Shown here: positions 24,771-34,108 of the stretch, piece after piece | Layout: each line of letters opens with the position of its first letter | Position numbering within the stretch: the first letter of the stretch is position 1 | Source of the DNA: Perognathus longimembris pacificus | Taxonomy: Eukaryota; Chordata; Mammalia; Rodentia; Heteromyidae | Length of the DNA stretch: 64,000 nt | Assembly (NCBI RefSeq): GCF_023159225.1 | Contig: NC_063170.1 | Location: 21,251,735-21,315,734, forward strand | Reading direction: 5' to 3' | Translations under genes and position numbers: made by a program | Notes under the pieces: model-generated | Told to the model about the DNA's origin: nothing | What the model saw: the letters and a program-made list of their open reading frames with translations, nothing else | Databases searched by the model: none

Positions 24771-26519
24771 AAAAAAACAAATGAAGAAAATAGACTAAAA
24801 ATGATGAACCCAACCTATGGCCATCAAAAGCTCTCAGAATTATCCTGGGTTACACAGAACAATAGGTGTATTCCTTGTGTACTTTTTCTCTATGCTTCAA
24901 TTAATATTATTTGAGCACTCCCTTTGTGGCAGGTACTTTTAAGCTCAGTGCTATATTATGTGAAAATAAGGTTACCATCCTTGCTTTAGGGAAGACTGAT
25001 AGCGACAAGCATCTAGTCTAGCAAAGGATACAGATGCATAAATGCCAAATTAATTAGGCGTATATGCATTAGTAGTTCTGGGAGCAGGGGAAGAAAGAAG
25101 GCAACCCAGGGTCAGTTTTAAAGCATAGAAATGTCATTCCTATAAGTAACTTTTTATTTTCCTATAAAACCCCCTGTCATCCAAGGCATAACTGAGAATA
25201 GGGTAAATCCTTGGCCATGGAATCTTAATTCTTACACATTATCCTCCTTTTATCTTTCTCTGTTCTACATGTTTCTTAGATGGTTGACAAAGCAAGAGGG
25301 TAAGGGGACAAATTCAGGGCATTATTCACCTTGAAGAATTTTATTTTATCTTAATTTTTTAGTGCTATGAAAAGCACAATGTTTTTGCTCTTCTCTGTAA
25401 AGAAAATTAGAACTAAAGATGGCTCGGCAGATAAAAGCTGTAGGTGGCAAATACTCCCACTATTCCCCAATGCATTTCAGGCTTCAAGCTTTCTCTTTGC
25501 ACTTAGTGTTATCTTAGAACTATAAACTCAAAAGAATTTCTGGAGAAATTCCATAGCTCAATTCAGAGATGAACAAACTGAAGCCTAAAGGGGATAAATT
25601 TGCCCAAAGTCAAATGAGAGGGTGACTCAAAATGACAACACAATCTCCTGACACTCCCTGGGACAGTTTGCAAACCTCTTGACCCCTGGACTTAGGCTCA
25701 GAACCCAGGCAAGCTCCTTTGCATGAAGCCCTCCCTGGAAGGCAGGGCTTGCTCCACTTCTGAGCATACTAGAAACCACAGACAAACCACTTCTCTCTCA
25801 TACACCTCACTGGCTCTCTCTGTCCAGTGACATCCTGTTTCTTAGTAGGAGGACACTTTCAGATCCTCCTCTTTGGTCTGAGAAAAATATCTGCATGAAA
25901 AGCTTGGTTAGAGGTGGTCTTCTCAAAATGCTTCTCAGAATTATTATTCTTATGGATGAGAAAACATTGTGTAGAGGTTGTTATTTGCAACTGTCTATGC
26001 CTTAAAACAACTTTCAAGGGTACCCTATACCTCACAAGATAATAATTAATAATTTTATATTTAGAATCTCAAGACTCTGAAAATAAAGGGCATGCTCATT
26101 TCATAGACCATTTAGAACGTGAAAGGAGCCTGGGTATCTCTATTCCAACTCTTTCAGGAAACTGTGCCCTCCAAAGGGCAGAGGTGGAACAGCTGATCAG
26201 GACTCCTGGTTCAGTGCTCTTTCTTTGTATTTTTACACCAACCTACAGGGGTGAAATAACTGTACCCTTAAAAAATGTCACATCAGCTATGACAACATAG
26301 TTTGTTATATAACTGATGCTGCAGAGCAGGCAATGGGAAGAAGTCATGAGCATGAACTACAGTGCCCTTCTTCTGGCATTCAGGACTGCTAAGTCCCACA
26401 TACTAGGCAAGGGAACTTCATTTGAGAATGGAGTACCCACTAACTAATCAAGGAATTAAAACCAGAGCTAATGTCTATACAATATTTTGTGTTCCTGATG
26501 TTTTCATTAAACATATTTC
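24771..26519. other. Mostly unique intronic sequence with weak old-repeat traces
   Basis: Weak L2/MIR-like traces near 24895-24960 and 25560-25650. No coding frame. Confidence 0.4.
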
Positions 26520-26690
26520 CTGATTTCATGCTCACAATAACTCAAATAGGTATTTATCTTTTTTTGCCAGCCCCATTTCACAGGCAAGAAAACTGAAGCA
26601 CCAAAAGTTAAGTAACTTGCTTAAGGTTATACAACTAGTTAGCACCAGAGCCAAGATTTGAAGCCAGGCAGGCTGGTTGTAAAAAATAAT
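26520..26690 (+). mobile_element. MIR element
   Basis: GAAAACTGAAGCACCAAAAG, TTAAGTAACTTGCTTAAGGT and GCCAAGATTTGAAGCCAGGC follow the MIR core. Confidence 0.85.
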
Positions 26691-27872
26691 GTTAACCACC
26701 TCTCTATTTCAAAGATGCATTTTTAACCGCTTCTCTAAATAAAAAGTTGCACTTACTCCTCTGGATCAGACAGCAATCCACTAGCTGCTAATTGCTGATT
26801 TGTTAGACAGTTTCCCTTCTACCACTGATAGGTGTGAATGAGGGTAGGATAAAATAGAAACAGAAACCTGAGCAATTCCTGGAATGGAGTTCATCTTAGC
26901 ACCTTGAGGATTTTTATAGCAATGCAGTCAATAAATGGGATGTGAAATTCCTTTCTCCCAGTACCTGCTGCTCTTAAATCCTTGTGGCATGTATATGTAC
27001 ACACACACACACACAGTTGTTGTTTTTTAAACTACAAAATATTCTTCGCTAGTGTTCATTTGGGGGGGGGGCAATACTTCTCAAAATGTTTTTTTTTTGT
27101 TTCAGCTTGGAATCATTCTTTGTATTAGTTTGTTTTCTTTCAGATAAAAATGGGATCTTATGATAGTAAGTCTGTGTAGCTTTTTAAGAAACACCCTGGG
27201 AGACAGGGGATCCAGTTCCTTTATCCAGATGTATAGTGTAGAAAAATAGGACCTTATTCTAACTACACCAAATCTCTAGCATTGACAGGAGATGGTGCAC
27301 ATCTGAAAACCATGAGTGATCATGCCCTATCTTTAACAGATGTATCACCTTAAGAATCACAGGAAAATCTGCAGTTCCACATATGAGAAGACATAGATAG
27401 GATTGTGAGGTTGGGTATTAAAACCTCATCCTGCTTCCACCTTACAGAAGAGAAACTCTTGTCCAGCCATTCCAATCTTCATGAAGTAACAACCTTTTCC
27501 AAAAACACCCAGGTACTATTTCAGAATCCAGTGGGTATCTGATTCTTAAACTGGGATTTAAGAATTCCACAGCCAATTCATGAAAGAGATCAGGTGAACT
27601 GTTTGTTACTCTGCTGTTATTTACAATTCAGTGAATGTCAAGGAGAGAGAAAGCCCCATCCATCAGCAAAGGAAAACTCATCTGCCACTTGATCTGACAT
27701 TCCACTCGTGCTCACACTGTCTCTAGAGAGCAAGGTACATCTGTTTGAATAAATATGGAGACAGGAGAAGGGGAAAAAAGGATGTAGCCAGCCAGAAATA
27801 CCAAGCCCACAAATTTCAAAGTAGTCCTCGATGGAATGCTATGGTAGTATGAGACTCTGGAGCATATGTGTG
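26691..27872. other. Unique intronic sequence
   Basis: Apart from the CA run and G run, nothing recognisable. Confidence 0.4.
26998..27014. repeat. (CA)8 microsatellite
   Basis: Short CA run. A run of ten G lies at 27061-27070 just beyond. Confidence 0.9.
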
Positions 27873-27886
27873 AAACACCCTTAGAG

Positions 27887-28100
27887 GGCTGGGAATATGG
27901 CCTAGTGGCAAGAGTGCTTGCCTCATATACACGAAGCCCTGGGTTTGATTCCCTAGCACTACATATATAGAAAATGGCCAGAAGTGGCACTGTGGCTCAA
28001 GTGGCAGAGTGCTAGCCTTGAGCAAAAAGAAGCCAGGGACAGTGCTCAGGCCCTGAGTCTAAGGCCCAGGACTGGCAAAACAAAAAACAAAAAACAAAAA
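27887..28100 (+). mobile_element. IDL-Geo SINE with perfect 14-bp target-site duplication
   Basis: Full-length ID-like left half and Geo right half, with a CAAAAAA-rich tail. The duplication AAACACCCTTAGAG is exact at 27873-27886 and 28101-28114, showing L1-type retrotransposition and a fairly recent insertion. Confidence 0.93.
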
Positions 28101-28337
28101 AAACACCCTTAGAGATGGTTGCACTCACTCAGAGTAATGGTTTTAAATTACTATTCAACTCCATGAATGTGTGCCACTTAGGAGGTAATGGTAGTGTACT
28201 GAAAGAATATAGGCTTACCCAGAAACCAAGCTCAAACCCAACCATGGGTATCCTAATTACATATGGTCAGTGGTCAGTGGGGAAGAGGAAGCCACCAGTT
28301 TTTTGGTAGCAGGTAAACTTCCCTTACAGGGTTGTGT

Positions 28338-28396
28338 AATCATCTTCTATTATAATCATCTTCTATTATTCTATTATAATCATCTTCTATTATAAT
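28338..28396 (+). repeat. Short minisatellite, three units
   Basis: TAATCATCTTCTATTATA-type units of about 18-30 bp occur three times, the middle one carrying an extra TTCTATTA segment. Confidence 0.88.
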
Positions 28397-28399
28397 GTT

Positions 28400-30530
28400 T
28401 GTATAAGCAATGACATCTTCATCAGGTAAATCCCTAAATTTGCTTTAAGATAGCATTGGGCAATAACCTGGAAATGATTGCACATGAGAAATGCTCCATT
28501 TTACTTTGTCTATTTAGGTGAAGCCTACTTAGTAAGCCTTGCCCCACTGCCACCTTGTAATTCTTATCTTTGTAACAACTGTCTAAAGCTCTAGATTCAG
28601 CATCCTGAATGTGGGCAAACAGATGCTCAGAGCAACTATATGGTTCATTTAAATTTTTATCAGGTACATGGTCCAAGAAGTTGTCACTATTTGTTGAGAA
28701 CTGGGAAGCTACTTAGAATGATATTCTTCCATTGATTCTACATCTCACAAAATACAATTCTCAAAGATTTGTTTGTAACGGTTTGGTCAATCAATAAAAT
28801 TCACATTTCCTTTAAAATTTTTTATTAATATGAACAACTAAGAGTCTCATTCAGTGTGTGCAATATGAGATTGTATCATAGGTGAGGTCACAACTCTCTA
28901 AAACAAGCAAAGTTATTTAAAAATGCCATACAGAAAAGTCACTGATTAGTCATAGTACGTGTAAAATTATATTTGTGCACTGCAATTATTACTGTTTATT
29001 TCTCAGTACTGAAATGTTTTGGATTGTCTGACACAGAGCTCCCAAACACTAACTCATAACCATACACACAAAGGATAAAAACCCCAGAAAGCTAAATGCA
29101 AATGAAACTTTTAATTTAAAAAGTGTTGATAACCAGGCTTCTAAAAATGACAATCGAATCTGTGGCATCTCTTAAGCAGATGCAAGTTTCCTTTCAGGAC
29201 GTGTATTGAAGAAAAATTTCAAAGGTCAGTGTTTCTGAAATGTTCCTAGGCTGATGAAGGTATTAACACTTTGTTCCAAGAAGCTTCTGCCAGCTAGTCC
29301 TTTATCATTCAACTAGTTACTATGGACATATAAGGAAACCTATTTTCTTCTAATCAGCATACTACAACATGGATGAGAACACTGGCTAAGTGGAATATCT
29401 CTTTACTTTCCTGTTAATGTTGAATAAAAAAGGTCCAGCAATAACTAAATATCAATTTTTCATTTCATCCCACTGGGCTATGCTACTAAACCCTATCCCC
29501 ATCAGGAAAGCATTGGATTTTCATAGTGTATCATCCAGACTCTCTAACTATCTAATGTCATTTGCCAGGGTAAAATAACACAGCATCCTAAGTAACTGAT
29601 AGGGTGATAGATTGTTCACCAATTGCATCACACAAGGAAGTGGGAAACTGCTTCTTGTAAATACTACCTAGGTTTCTGGGCCTGGCCCCACCCAGAAAAC
29701 ACAATCTTCTTGACTGAAAGTGACTCTCAATCAAGTGATGATCTCAAAAATCACCTCTGTGAATGAGGAAAGAATTTGTCACTAAATACAGTGACACCAA
29801 TCCCACATTTTGTGGTTAATAAAACAAGTCCTACATTCAATTTGGCACAAGGCCCTGATCTGACTTATTTCAAGCCAAGCTGAATGGCTCTCAGGAAAGG
29901 CTGCCATGGGTGAATGCAGGAGGAAGGGACCCCAGGGTTCCTTATGGCAAAATTTACACTGGTTAGATACAGTTATGACTGATTTTTTTTTTATTTAGCT
30001 AATCTGTCCTGTTTCCTAAAGGGGATTGGTGTACTGTACTTTTAAAAAGAAAAAAAAACACACCAAAGTTTTAACTACAAGAGCTCAGTTTTGCCTGGCA
30101 TTTTCCTCCAAAAAGGTGCCCAGTGGAGGTGAGAATAGAGAGAAGTGGAGGGAAAGAGAAGAAATGCTCTGATTCCTGATTTAATTGCCCCAAACATCAA
30201 ACACTCCCAACTAAATGTAAGACACACAGGACTTTCTTCAGAACGTATACATGTAGCCTTCATTTAAGATTTCTTGCTCTAGAACTTAATTAGGAATTTT
30301 CATTCTAAAGTGGCACATCTATCTCCTCTGAGAGTTCAACTCTCTTTGAATTAAAAAAAAATCAAGTACCCTTTTGGGGACACAGCATATATTTTTAAAC
30401 TTCTTATTAAATCAACCTAATTTATGGGGCATGTTCAGGAAAAGCAGGTGGATGCAAAGTTAATTTGCAGGCTATACAACCCCTCCTGCCTTCCCCCATT
30501 GCTCTCCCCTCCCCCTTGGGTTTCCGAATG
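28400..30530. other. Unique intronic sequence, no recognisable element
   Basis: AT-rich unique sequence with no open frame or repeat family that I can support. A short A-rich run lies at about 30045-30065. It forms the left part of the SINE-free block around the GNAO1 promoter. Confidence 0.5.
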
Positions 30531-30536
30531 CCTTGG

Positions 30537-30790
30537 TGGGGTGGGGGGAGGCCTCCGAGGCGGCTCGGTCCTCCCTGCCTGGACTCCGAACACTGCCGAA
30601 TCCCTCCGAGCCCCGCGCCCAGGCCGCGCCGAGTGGAGCCGAGCACCGCCGCCCTGAGCCCCATCGACTTTTCCGGCCTCGTCTGGGCGCTGTCCACCAC
30701 GCAAAACGCCTGAAACCTCACTCAGCTCGGGTGCTTGGGGCTTTCACAGAACTCCCAGCCCGGCAGGGCAGATGACAGACTTGGGAAGTT
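30537..30790. promoter_or_regulatory. Second, smaller CpG island in GNAO1 intron 2
   Basis: CpG-dense sequence lies about 1.75 kb downstream of exon 2, separated from the main island by AT-richer DNA. Several overlapping open frames exist on both strands but none resembles a known protein; they reflect GC content. It may be an alternative or antisense promoter, or an orphan CpG island acting as an enhancer. No start signal can be assigned from sequence alone. Confidence 0.6.
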
Positions 30791-30799
30791 TTGAAACGT

Positions 30800-32520
30800 C
30801 CTCCCTGAGGTGAAAGGGGTGGTGCGGGTTGCACTTCCCGAACCGCAAGGGCTCCAGGCAGATGCAACATGCACCTCATAGCAAAGAGCAATTCCCCAGG
30901 CCCCACCTCCCCATCCATTTAGGTTGCACAAGCTTCGGAGAAGCCCCAGGCCAAATTACCAGTAGCTCAGAAGGGTGCAGAGAACCGAGGGGGCCTCTGT
31001 CAAGAAAGCCCCTGGGAGCTCGCAAACAAAAATAAGAATATGTCAAGCAGATGGGGGGGGGGGGGGGGGAGGAATTGTCTCCGAGTCGTTACTCCCTACC
31101 ATCATGGCGCCGCCTGGAACCCGCTTGTCATGCCTGTTACACATGCAAGATTTTTTGCTTCTTGGTTCCCAAACCGCAAGCACGCTTCTTCCACCCACCT
31201 TCCCACGAAAAGGGTTTTTATTTTCCATTGTTTTCCTACGGGATGCAATTACTTCGGCTATTCCGTCAAGTTGAAAAATAATCATTTTTGTTTACTGCAC
31301 AGCAACCTCTAATTAGAGCTGTGTGTGCACGAAGGTGTCACAGCAAAGCGACTTGGAATCCTCTCTAAACGCTCTTAACGACGAACTCCACGTCCCAAAC
31401 TGACAGGCCAACGGAAGCGGCAGGGCCAGCAGGCCCCGAGGGCACACACCCCTTACCTGCCGGCCACCCCCTCCCCCAAGCAAAGCTGCTTGTGCTGCCT
31501 GTGGGTTCATCAGGAGCTTCCGTGTGGATGGGGCAAGACGCGAGCCTGCGAGTGGGAAGGAGGGCGAGGCTCCTTATTGGGAAAGCGTGGAAGGGAAGGA
31601 ATATACCATTTTGTTTTAATTTTCAACCATCACTCAAATCCACCCCCAGTTAATTAGGAGGGGAAACTGATATCTCAGGCAGAAGGGGGCGGCGGTAAGG
31701 GCCTGAAATCCGCATTGTTGGTAGATTTCATGGAATGGCTTAAGCAGAGTGTAAAATAAATACAATGATAAAAGCCACAGAGTGAAGGAAAGCTGTACGA
31801 GGAGAGCAAATGCTGGTGGATGGGGGTGGAGAGGGGCTCAGGGCAGCCAGGGGCGGGCATTCAAACCCACAGTCAGCATCTCTCTTCCATCTCTGCTTTG
31901 GATACAGCTGTGCCTGTCACATCCGCTGGGAAATCCACTCCTTCCCCTCGCACACGCCCCCTCCCCTAACCTTCGCCCTCTCTTTTGGGGGAAGGGGTAA
32001 AAACCACAGGCTCCAATTCAGCACTAAATTCATGAACAGCAAACACTTGGATCTGGTACCCCAGTCTAGGGTTGGGTCCCCTCCATGTTTTAGCCAAGTT
32101 CGAAACCACTGCCCCAGGAGAAGAGCAGGGAGAAGGGGGATTATGCAGGGAGTGAGGGAGGCAAGGAGGGAGAAAAGACAGAATGACACAGAGATGGGGG
32201 ACAGCAAAACACGAAATACTCCATCAGCAAGAGTAATGATCATAATCATGCCAATAGTGTGATGTTCTGATCAATATGGCGGACACTGTCATTCATACAA
32301 CTACAGGCCTCCGCAAAAACACCCACCCCAGGAGTTGGGGTGGAGGACCCAGAACAAACGTAAGGAGTGGGGGAGGGGAGTTAAAGCCAGGTGTGCGTGC
32401 TGTGTGTGTGTGTGTACACGAATTAAAAATCAGGCCTGGAGAGTAATGTGGAGTGGGCGAGGTAATAAAAAACGATTCTAAAAAAATTATTCTCAATAAA
32501 AGTACAAATCTCAGTGCCAC
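30800..32520. other. Repeat-free intronic block next to the GNAO1 promoter
   Basis: I see no SINE, L1 or LTR here, only a G run (31050-31070) and a short TG run (32401-32414). Several stretches have AT-rich homeobox-like cores, for example the CTAATTAG-type sequence near 31310 and AGTTAATTAGG near 31649. This pattern suggests conserved regulatory DNA, but conservation was not tested. Confidence 0.45.
31050..31070. repeat. G homopolymer, about 19 bases
   Basis: ATGGGG... run in the intron 2 block near the promoter; G-quadruplex prone on the plus strand. Confidence 0.9.
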
Positions 32521-32530
32521 AGACACTTAC

Positions 32531-32573
32531 TTCATCTGCTTCACAATGGTGCTTTTTCCTGATTCTCCAGCCC
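32531..32573 (-). CDS. GNAO1: GNAO1 coding exon 2 (P-loop exon, 43 bp)
   Basis: On the minus strand the single base left from exon 1 joins GG to make Gly40. The exon then encodes AGESGKSTIVKQM plus two bases of a Lys codon. GAGESGKS is the G1/P-loop that binds the GTP phosphates in all G-alpha proteins. The acceptor is a pyrimidine-rich tract ending in CAACAG (AG at 32575-32574), with a plausible branch sequence (CTGAC/CTCAC) about 30 bases upstream. The donor is GTAAGT at 32530-32525. The 43-bp length is the one typical of exon 2 in the Gi/Go family. The next exon should begin with codons for IIHEDGF; I could not find it at lower coordinates. Confidence 0.96.
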
Positions 32574-32790
32574 CTGTTGGGACACAGACAGGGGGAAACC
32601 AGTGAGTGTCAGCTTAGGGGAAGGGAGGTAGGAGGGCTAAGGCATGCTAGGGAGGGGGTGGGCGATCCTGGGCACATGGTGGTGCCAACTCGGGGACCAG
32701 ATCTCCGAGGGGGGGGGCCGAGCGGGGTTGGGGGAGCTGGCGGCAGGGGTGCGTAGTGGCCGGGGTCGGGGCGGCCTTCGCGGTCCTTAC
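32574..32790 (-). other. GNAO1: GNAO1 intron 1 (217 bp, GT-AG)
   Basis: This is a short GC-rich intron between the two coding exons, with GTAAG at the donor and CAACAG at the acceptor. It splits a Gly codon after its first base (phase 1). The plus strand has a run of nine G at about 32710-32718, so the intron is C-rich in the sense direction. It lies wholly within the CpG island. Confidence 0.93.
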
Positions 32791-32908
32791 CCAGCAGGAG
32801 TAATTTCACGTCTTTGGCGGCGCTGATGCCATCTTCTTTGAGGTTTTTCTCAATCGCCTTGCTCCGCTCGAGGGCGGCTCTCTCCTCAGCGCTCAGAGTA
32901 CATCCCAT
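32791..32908 (-). CDS. GNAO1: GNAO1 coding exon 1 (G protein alpha-o subunit, N-terminus)
   Basis: The minus strand reads [20 protein letters not shown] followed by [19 protein letters not shown], then one base of a Gly codon, giving 118 coding bases (39 codons plus 1). Residues 8-11 (EERA) and the KNLKEDG stretch fit the alpha-o N-terminal helix rather than alpha-i paralogues. Gly2 and Cys3 are the family's myristoylation and palmitoylation sites, which anchor the protein to the inner plasma membrane; the helix contacts G-beta-gamma. The start has a perfect Kozak context (GCCACCATGG). The same frame has a TGA about 120 bases upstream with no ATG in between, so this is the first in-frame start. 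The exon ends at a GTAAG donor (32790-32786). The product is the heterotrimeric GTPase alpha subunit, abundant in neurons, that couples GPCRs to ion channels and adenylyl cyclase. Only the 5' end of the gene lies in this window. Confidence 0.97.
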
Positions 32909-33346
32909 GGTGGCCCCTTCCCTGCCACAGCCCGCACTACTCGGCTGGCACGGCTCCCCGGCTTGGCGCGCCCCCCACCCCCCCCAGAGAGCAGAGCCTG
33001 GGCTCAAAGGGGGAAAAAAAAATCACGATATCCTTTCCTTGGCTGGGAACAAAAACGTCGAAAGACCAGAACCCCCCAAAAAGACAGTCGCTCACAAGAT
33101 TCCGGCCGGGGAGACTTGCGGCAGCCGGCGGGGGTCTGGGGATGCCGAGGCGAGAGCGGCCGGGGTCAAGGGGCTCCGGAGGCGAGGGAGGAGGCGCCCG
33201 CGGGCCGAGGGAGGCGCGGGGCTGCAGGCACTGAGGCTTGTGCACGACCCAAAATAAATAAAACAGGAGTCGAAGGCTAGATCCGCAGCCGGAGCCGGCG
33301 GAGGGTGGGGTGGGGGGCAGGGTGGGTCCTTCAGCCGCGGCTGCCG

Positions 33347-33400
33347 GAGGCGGAGGAGGCGGAGGCGGAGGAGGCGGAGGCGGCGGCGGCGGCGGCGCGG
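33347..33400. repeat. (GGA/GGC)n trinucleotide tract in the GNAO1 leader
   Basis: The plus strand carries an imperfect run of GGAGGC units followed by about six pure GGC triplets. In the GNAO1 sense direction it is CCG/CCT. It lies about 440-490 bases upstream of the start codon, within the inferred 5' UTR. GGC/CCG tracts in leaders can be length-polymorphic and can form stable structures. Confidence 0.85.
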
Positions 33401-33430
33401 GGTGTGGAGGGAGTGAGTTAGGGGGTGCTG

Positions 33431-33445
33431 CTAGTGCGTGTGCAT
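33431..33445 (-). CDS. Short upstream ORF 2 in the GNAO1 leader (MHTH-stop)
   Basis: A minimal ATG-CAC-ACG-CAC-TAG frame lies between uORF 1 and the main start. No further ATG was seen on the sense strand between here and the GNAO1 start codon, leaving an ATG-free stretch of about 520 bases. It could tune translation rather than make a functional peptide. Confidence 0.35.
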   Translation of the reverse strand: MHTH

Positions 33446-33555
33446 CGCGGGTCCTCCGCCGTCGGTGCGTCCGCGGCGCCTTCGCCGACCCCCGCGCGCT
33501 AGGCAGGGCTGGGCAAGGGGCCGGGCCGGGGGGGGGCCGGGCCAGGGGCAGGTCG

Positions 33556-33594
33556 CTAGCGGGAGGCGGCGTTGCGGTCTCCCAGAGCTCGCAT
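33556..33594 (-). CDS. Short upstream ORF 1 in the GNAO1 leader (12 codons)
   Basis: If the transcript starts upstream of here, its first ATG opens a 12-codon frame (MRALGDRNAASR) ending at TAG. It is followed by a second 4-codon uORF about 110 bases downstream and ends about 650 bases before the GNAO1 ATG, so reinitiation is possible. No peptide function is claimed. It depends on the true start site. Confidence 0.35.
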   Translation of the reverse strand: MRALGDRNAASR

Positions 33595-33599
33595 CGCAC

Positions 33600-33740
33600 G
33601 GCGGAGCCTACTGGAGGGAGAGGAGGGAGAGCGCGAGGGAGCCGCGACCAGCGGGGAGCTCGAGGGAGAGGGAGCGAGAGAGAAAGAGAGAGGGAGAGGC
33701 AGGGAGGGAGGGGGGGGTGAGAGAGCGAGAGGACGCGCGC
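33600..33740. repeat. GA/CT-rich purine-pyrimidine tract in the promoter or leader
   Basis: Plus-strand purines (GAGGGAGAGGAGGG, then GAGAGAGAAAGAGAGAGGGA) give a CT-rich sense strand for GNAO1. Such tracts sit at many TATA-less start sites and can form H-DNA or bind GAGA/MAZ-type factors. This is the most likely zone of transcription initiation, by position only. Confidence 0.7.
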
Positions 33741-33836
33741 GGCCGCGCGCGCCGGAGCCCGGCGGGGGAGGAGGGGGAAACGAGCGCCGCGCGCGGGTGC
33801 GCCAGCCGCTCTGCGCACCAGCTCCGCGAGCGGCCC

Positions 33837-33848
33837 GCTGACGTCAGC
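33837..33848. promoter_or_regulatory. Consensus CRE (TGACGTCA) inside a 12-bp palindrome
   Basis: The sequence GCTGACGTCAGC equals its own reverse complement. Its core, TGACGTCA at 33839-33846, is the full CREB/ATF site. It lies about 930 bases upstream of the GNAO1 ATG, just beyond the GA/CT tract, a plausible proximal-promoter position. Occupancy is inferred, not shown. Confidence 0.8.
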
Positions 33849-33918
33849 AAGGCCCCCGGGACCCGTCTGGGGAGGGCGGGGGCGGCGCGCGCACCCGGCT
33901 CCGCGGCAGCTGGCGGGA

Positions 33919-33928
33919 GCGCGTGCGC
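33919..33928. promoter_or_regulatory. NRF1-like site (GCGCGTGCGC)
   Basis: The reverse complement, GCGCACGCGC, fits the NRF1 half-site consensus GCGCAYGCGC. It lies about 70 bp upstream of the CRE relative to GNAO1. Such sites are common in CpG-island promoters, so functional weight is modest. Confidence 0.5.
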
Positions 33929-34075
33929 GAGCGTGCGGCCCTTCCCTCCCTCCCTCCCCCTTCTCCCTCCGGACCCGCGACGTCGCGGCGTTGGGCTCGT
34001 GCTGGGCTGGCGAGGGCGGGGCCTAGGGCTGGTCGCGCGCGAGGGCGCGCCGCCTCCCTCCGCCCTGGCCTCGTC

Positions 34076-34108
34076 CCGCCCCGCCCCGCCCTGCCCCGCC
34101 CCGCCCCA
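34076..34108. promoter_or_regulatory. Cluster of GC boxes (Sp/KLF sites)
   Basis: Five tandem CCCGCCCC-like units lie at the distal end of the CpG island. A further GGGCGGGGC occurs at about 34013-34022. These are classic Sp1/KLF recognition sequences and may serve GNAO1 or a divergent transcript. Confidence 0.65.

Larger units (their letters stand above)
1..32530 (-). other. GNAO1: GNAO1 intron 2, 5' portion (to the window edge)
   Basis: Everything left of exon 2 is read as intron 2, because no sequence matching the 142-bp exon 3 of Gi/Go genes (residues from about IIHEDGF to GDKERK) was found. This rests on visual search, so a diverged or missed exon cannot be fully excluded. The stretch holds the intronic CpG island near 30.5 kb, then mostly SINEs, L1 pieces, old L2/MIR and microsatellites, which are listed separately. 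No other spliced gene is evident. Confidence 0.7.
32909..33700 (-). other. GNAO1: Putative GNAO1 5' untranslated leader
   Basis: This is the GC-rich region directly upstream of the GNAO1 start codon on the minus strand. The transcription start is inferred, not seen. A leader of roughly 600-800 bases would place it at the GA/CT tract (33600-33730), about 110-240 bases downstream of the CRE. The leader would contain a (CCG/CCT)n tract (33347-33400), two small upstream ORFs and an in-frame TGA before the main ATG. Long open frames on both strands here come from GC richness and have low-complexity Pro/Arg/Gly translations. Confidence 0.65.

Noticed and set aside
30424..30775. Possible coding exon in the intronic CpG island
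   Set aside because: Open frames exist on both strands but show no family motif and no convincing paired splice sites.
1..32530. Search for GNAO1 exon 3 (142 bp)
   Set aside because: No minus-strand stretch encoding IIHEDGF...GDKERK with splice sites was seen. It is presumed to lie beyond the left edge, though only a translated search would settle this.
32609..33007. An N-terminally extended GNAO1 frame starting at 33007
   Set aside because: The first codon is TTG, not ATG, and an in-frame TGA lies just upstream. The ATG at 32908 has a perfect Kozak context and gives the normal N-terminus.
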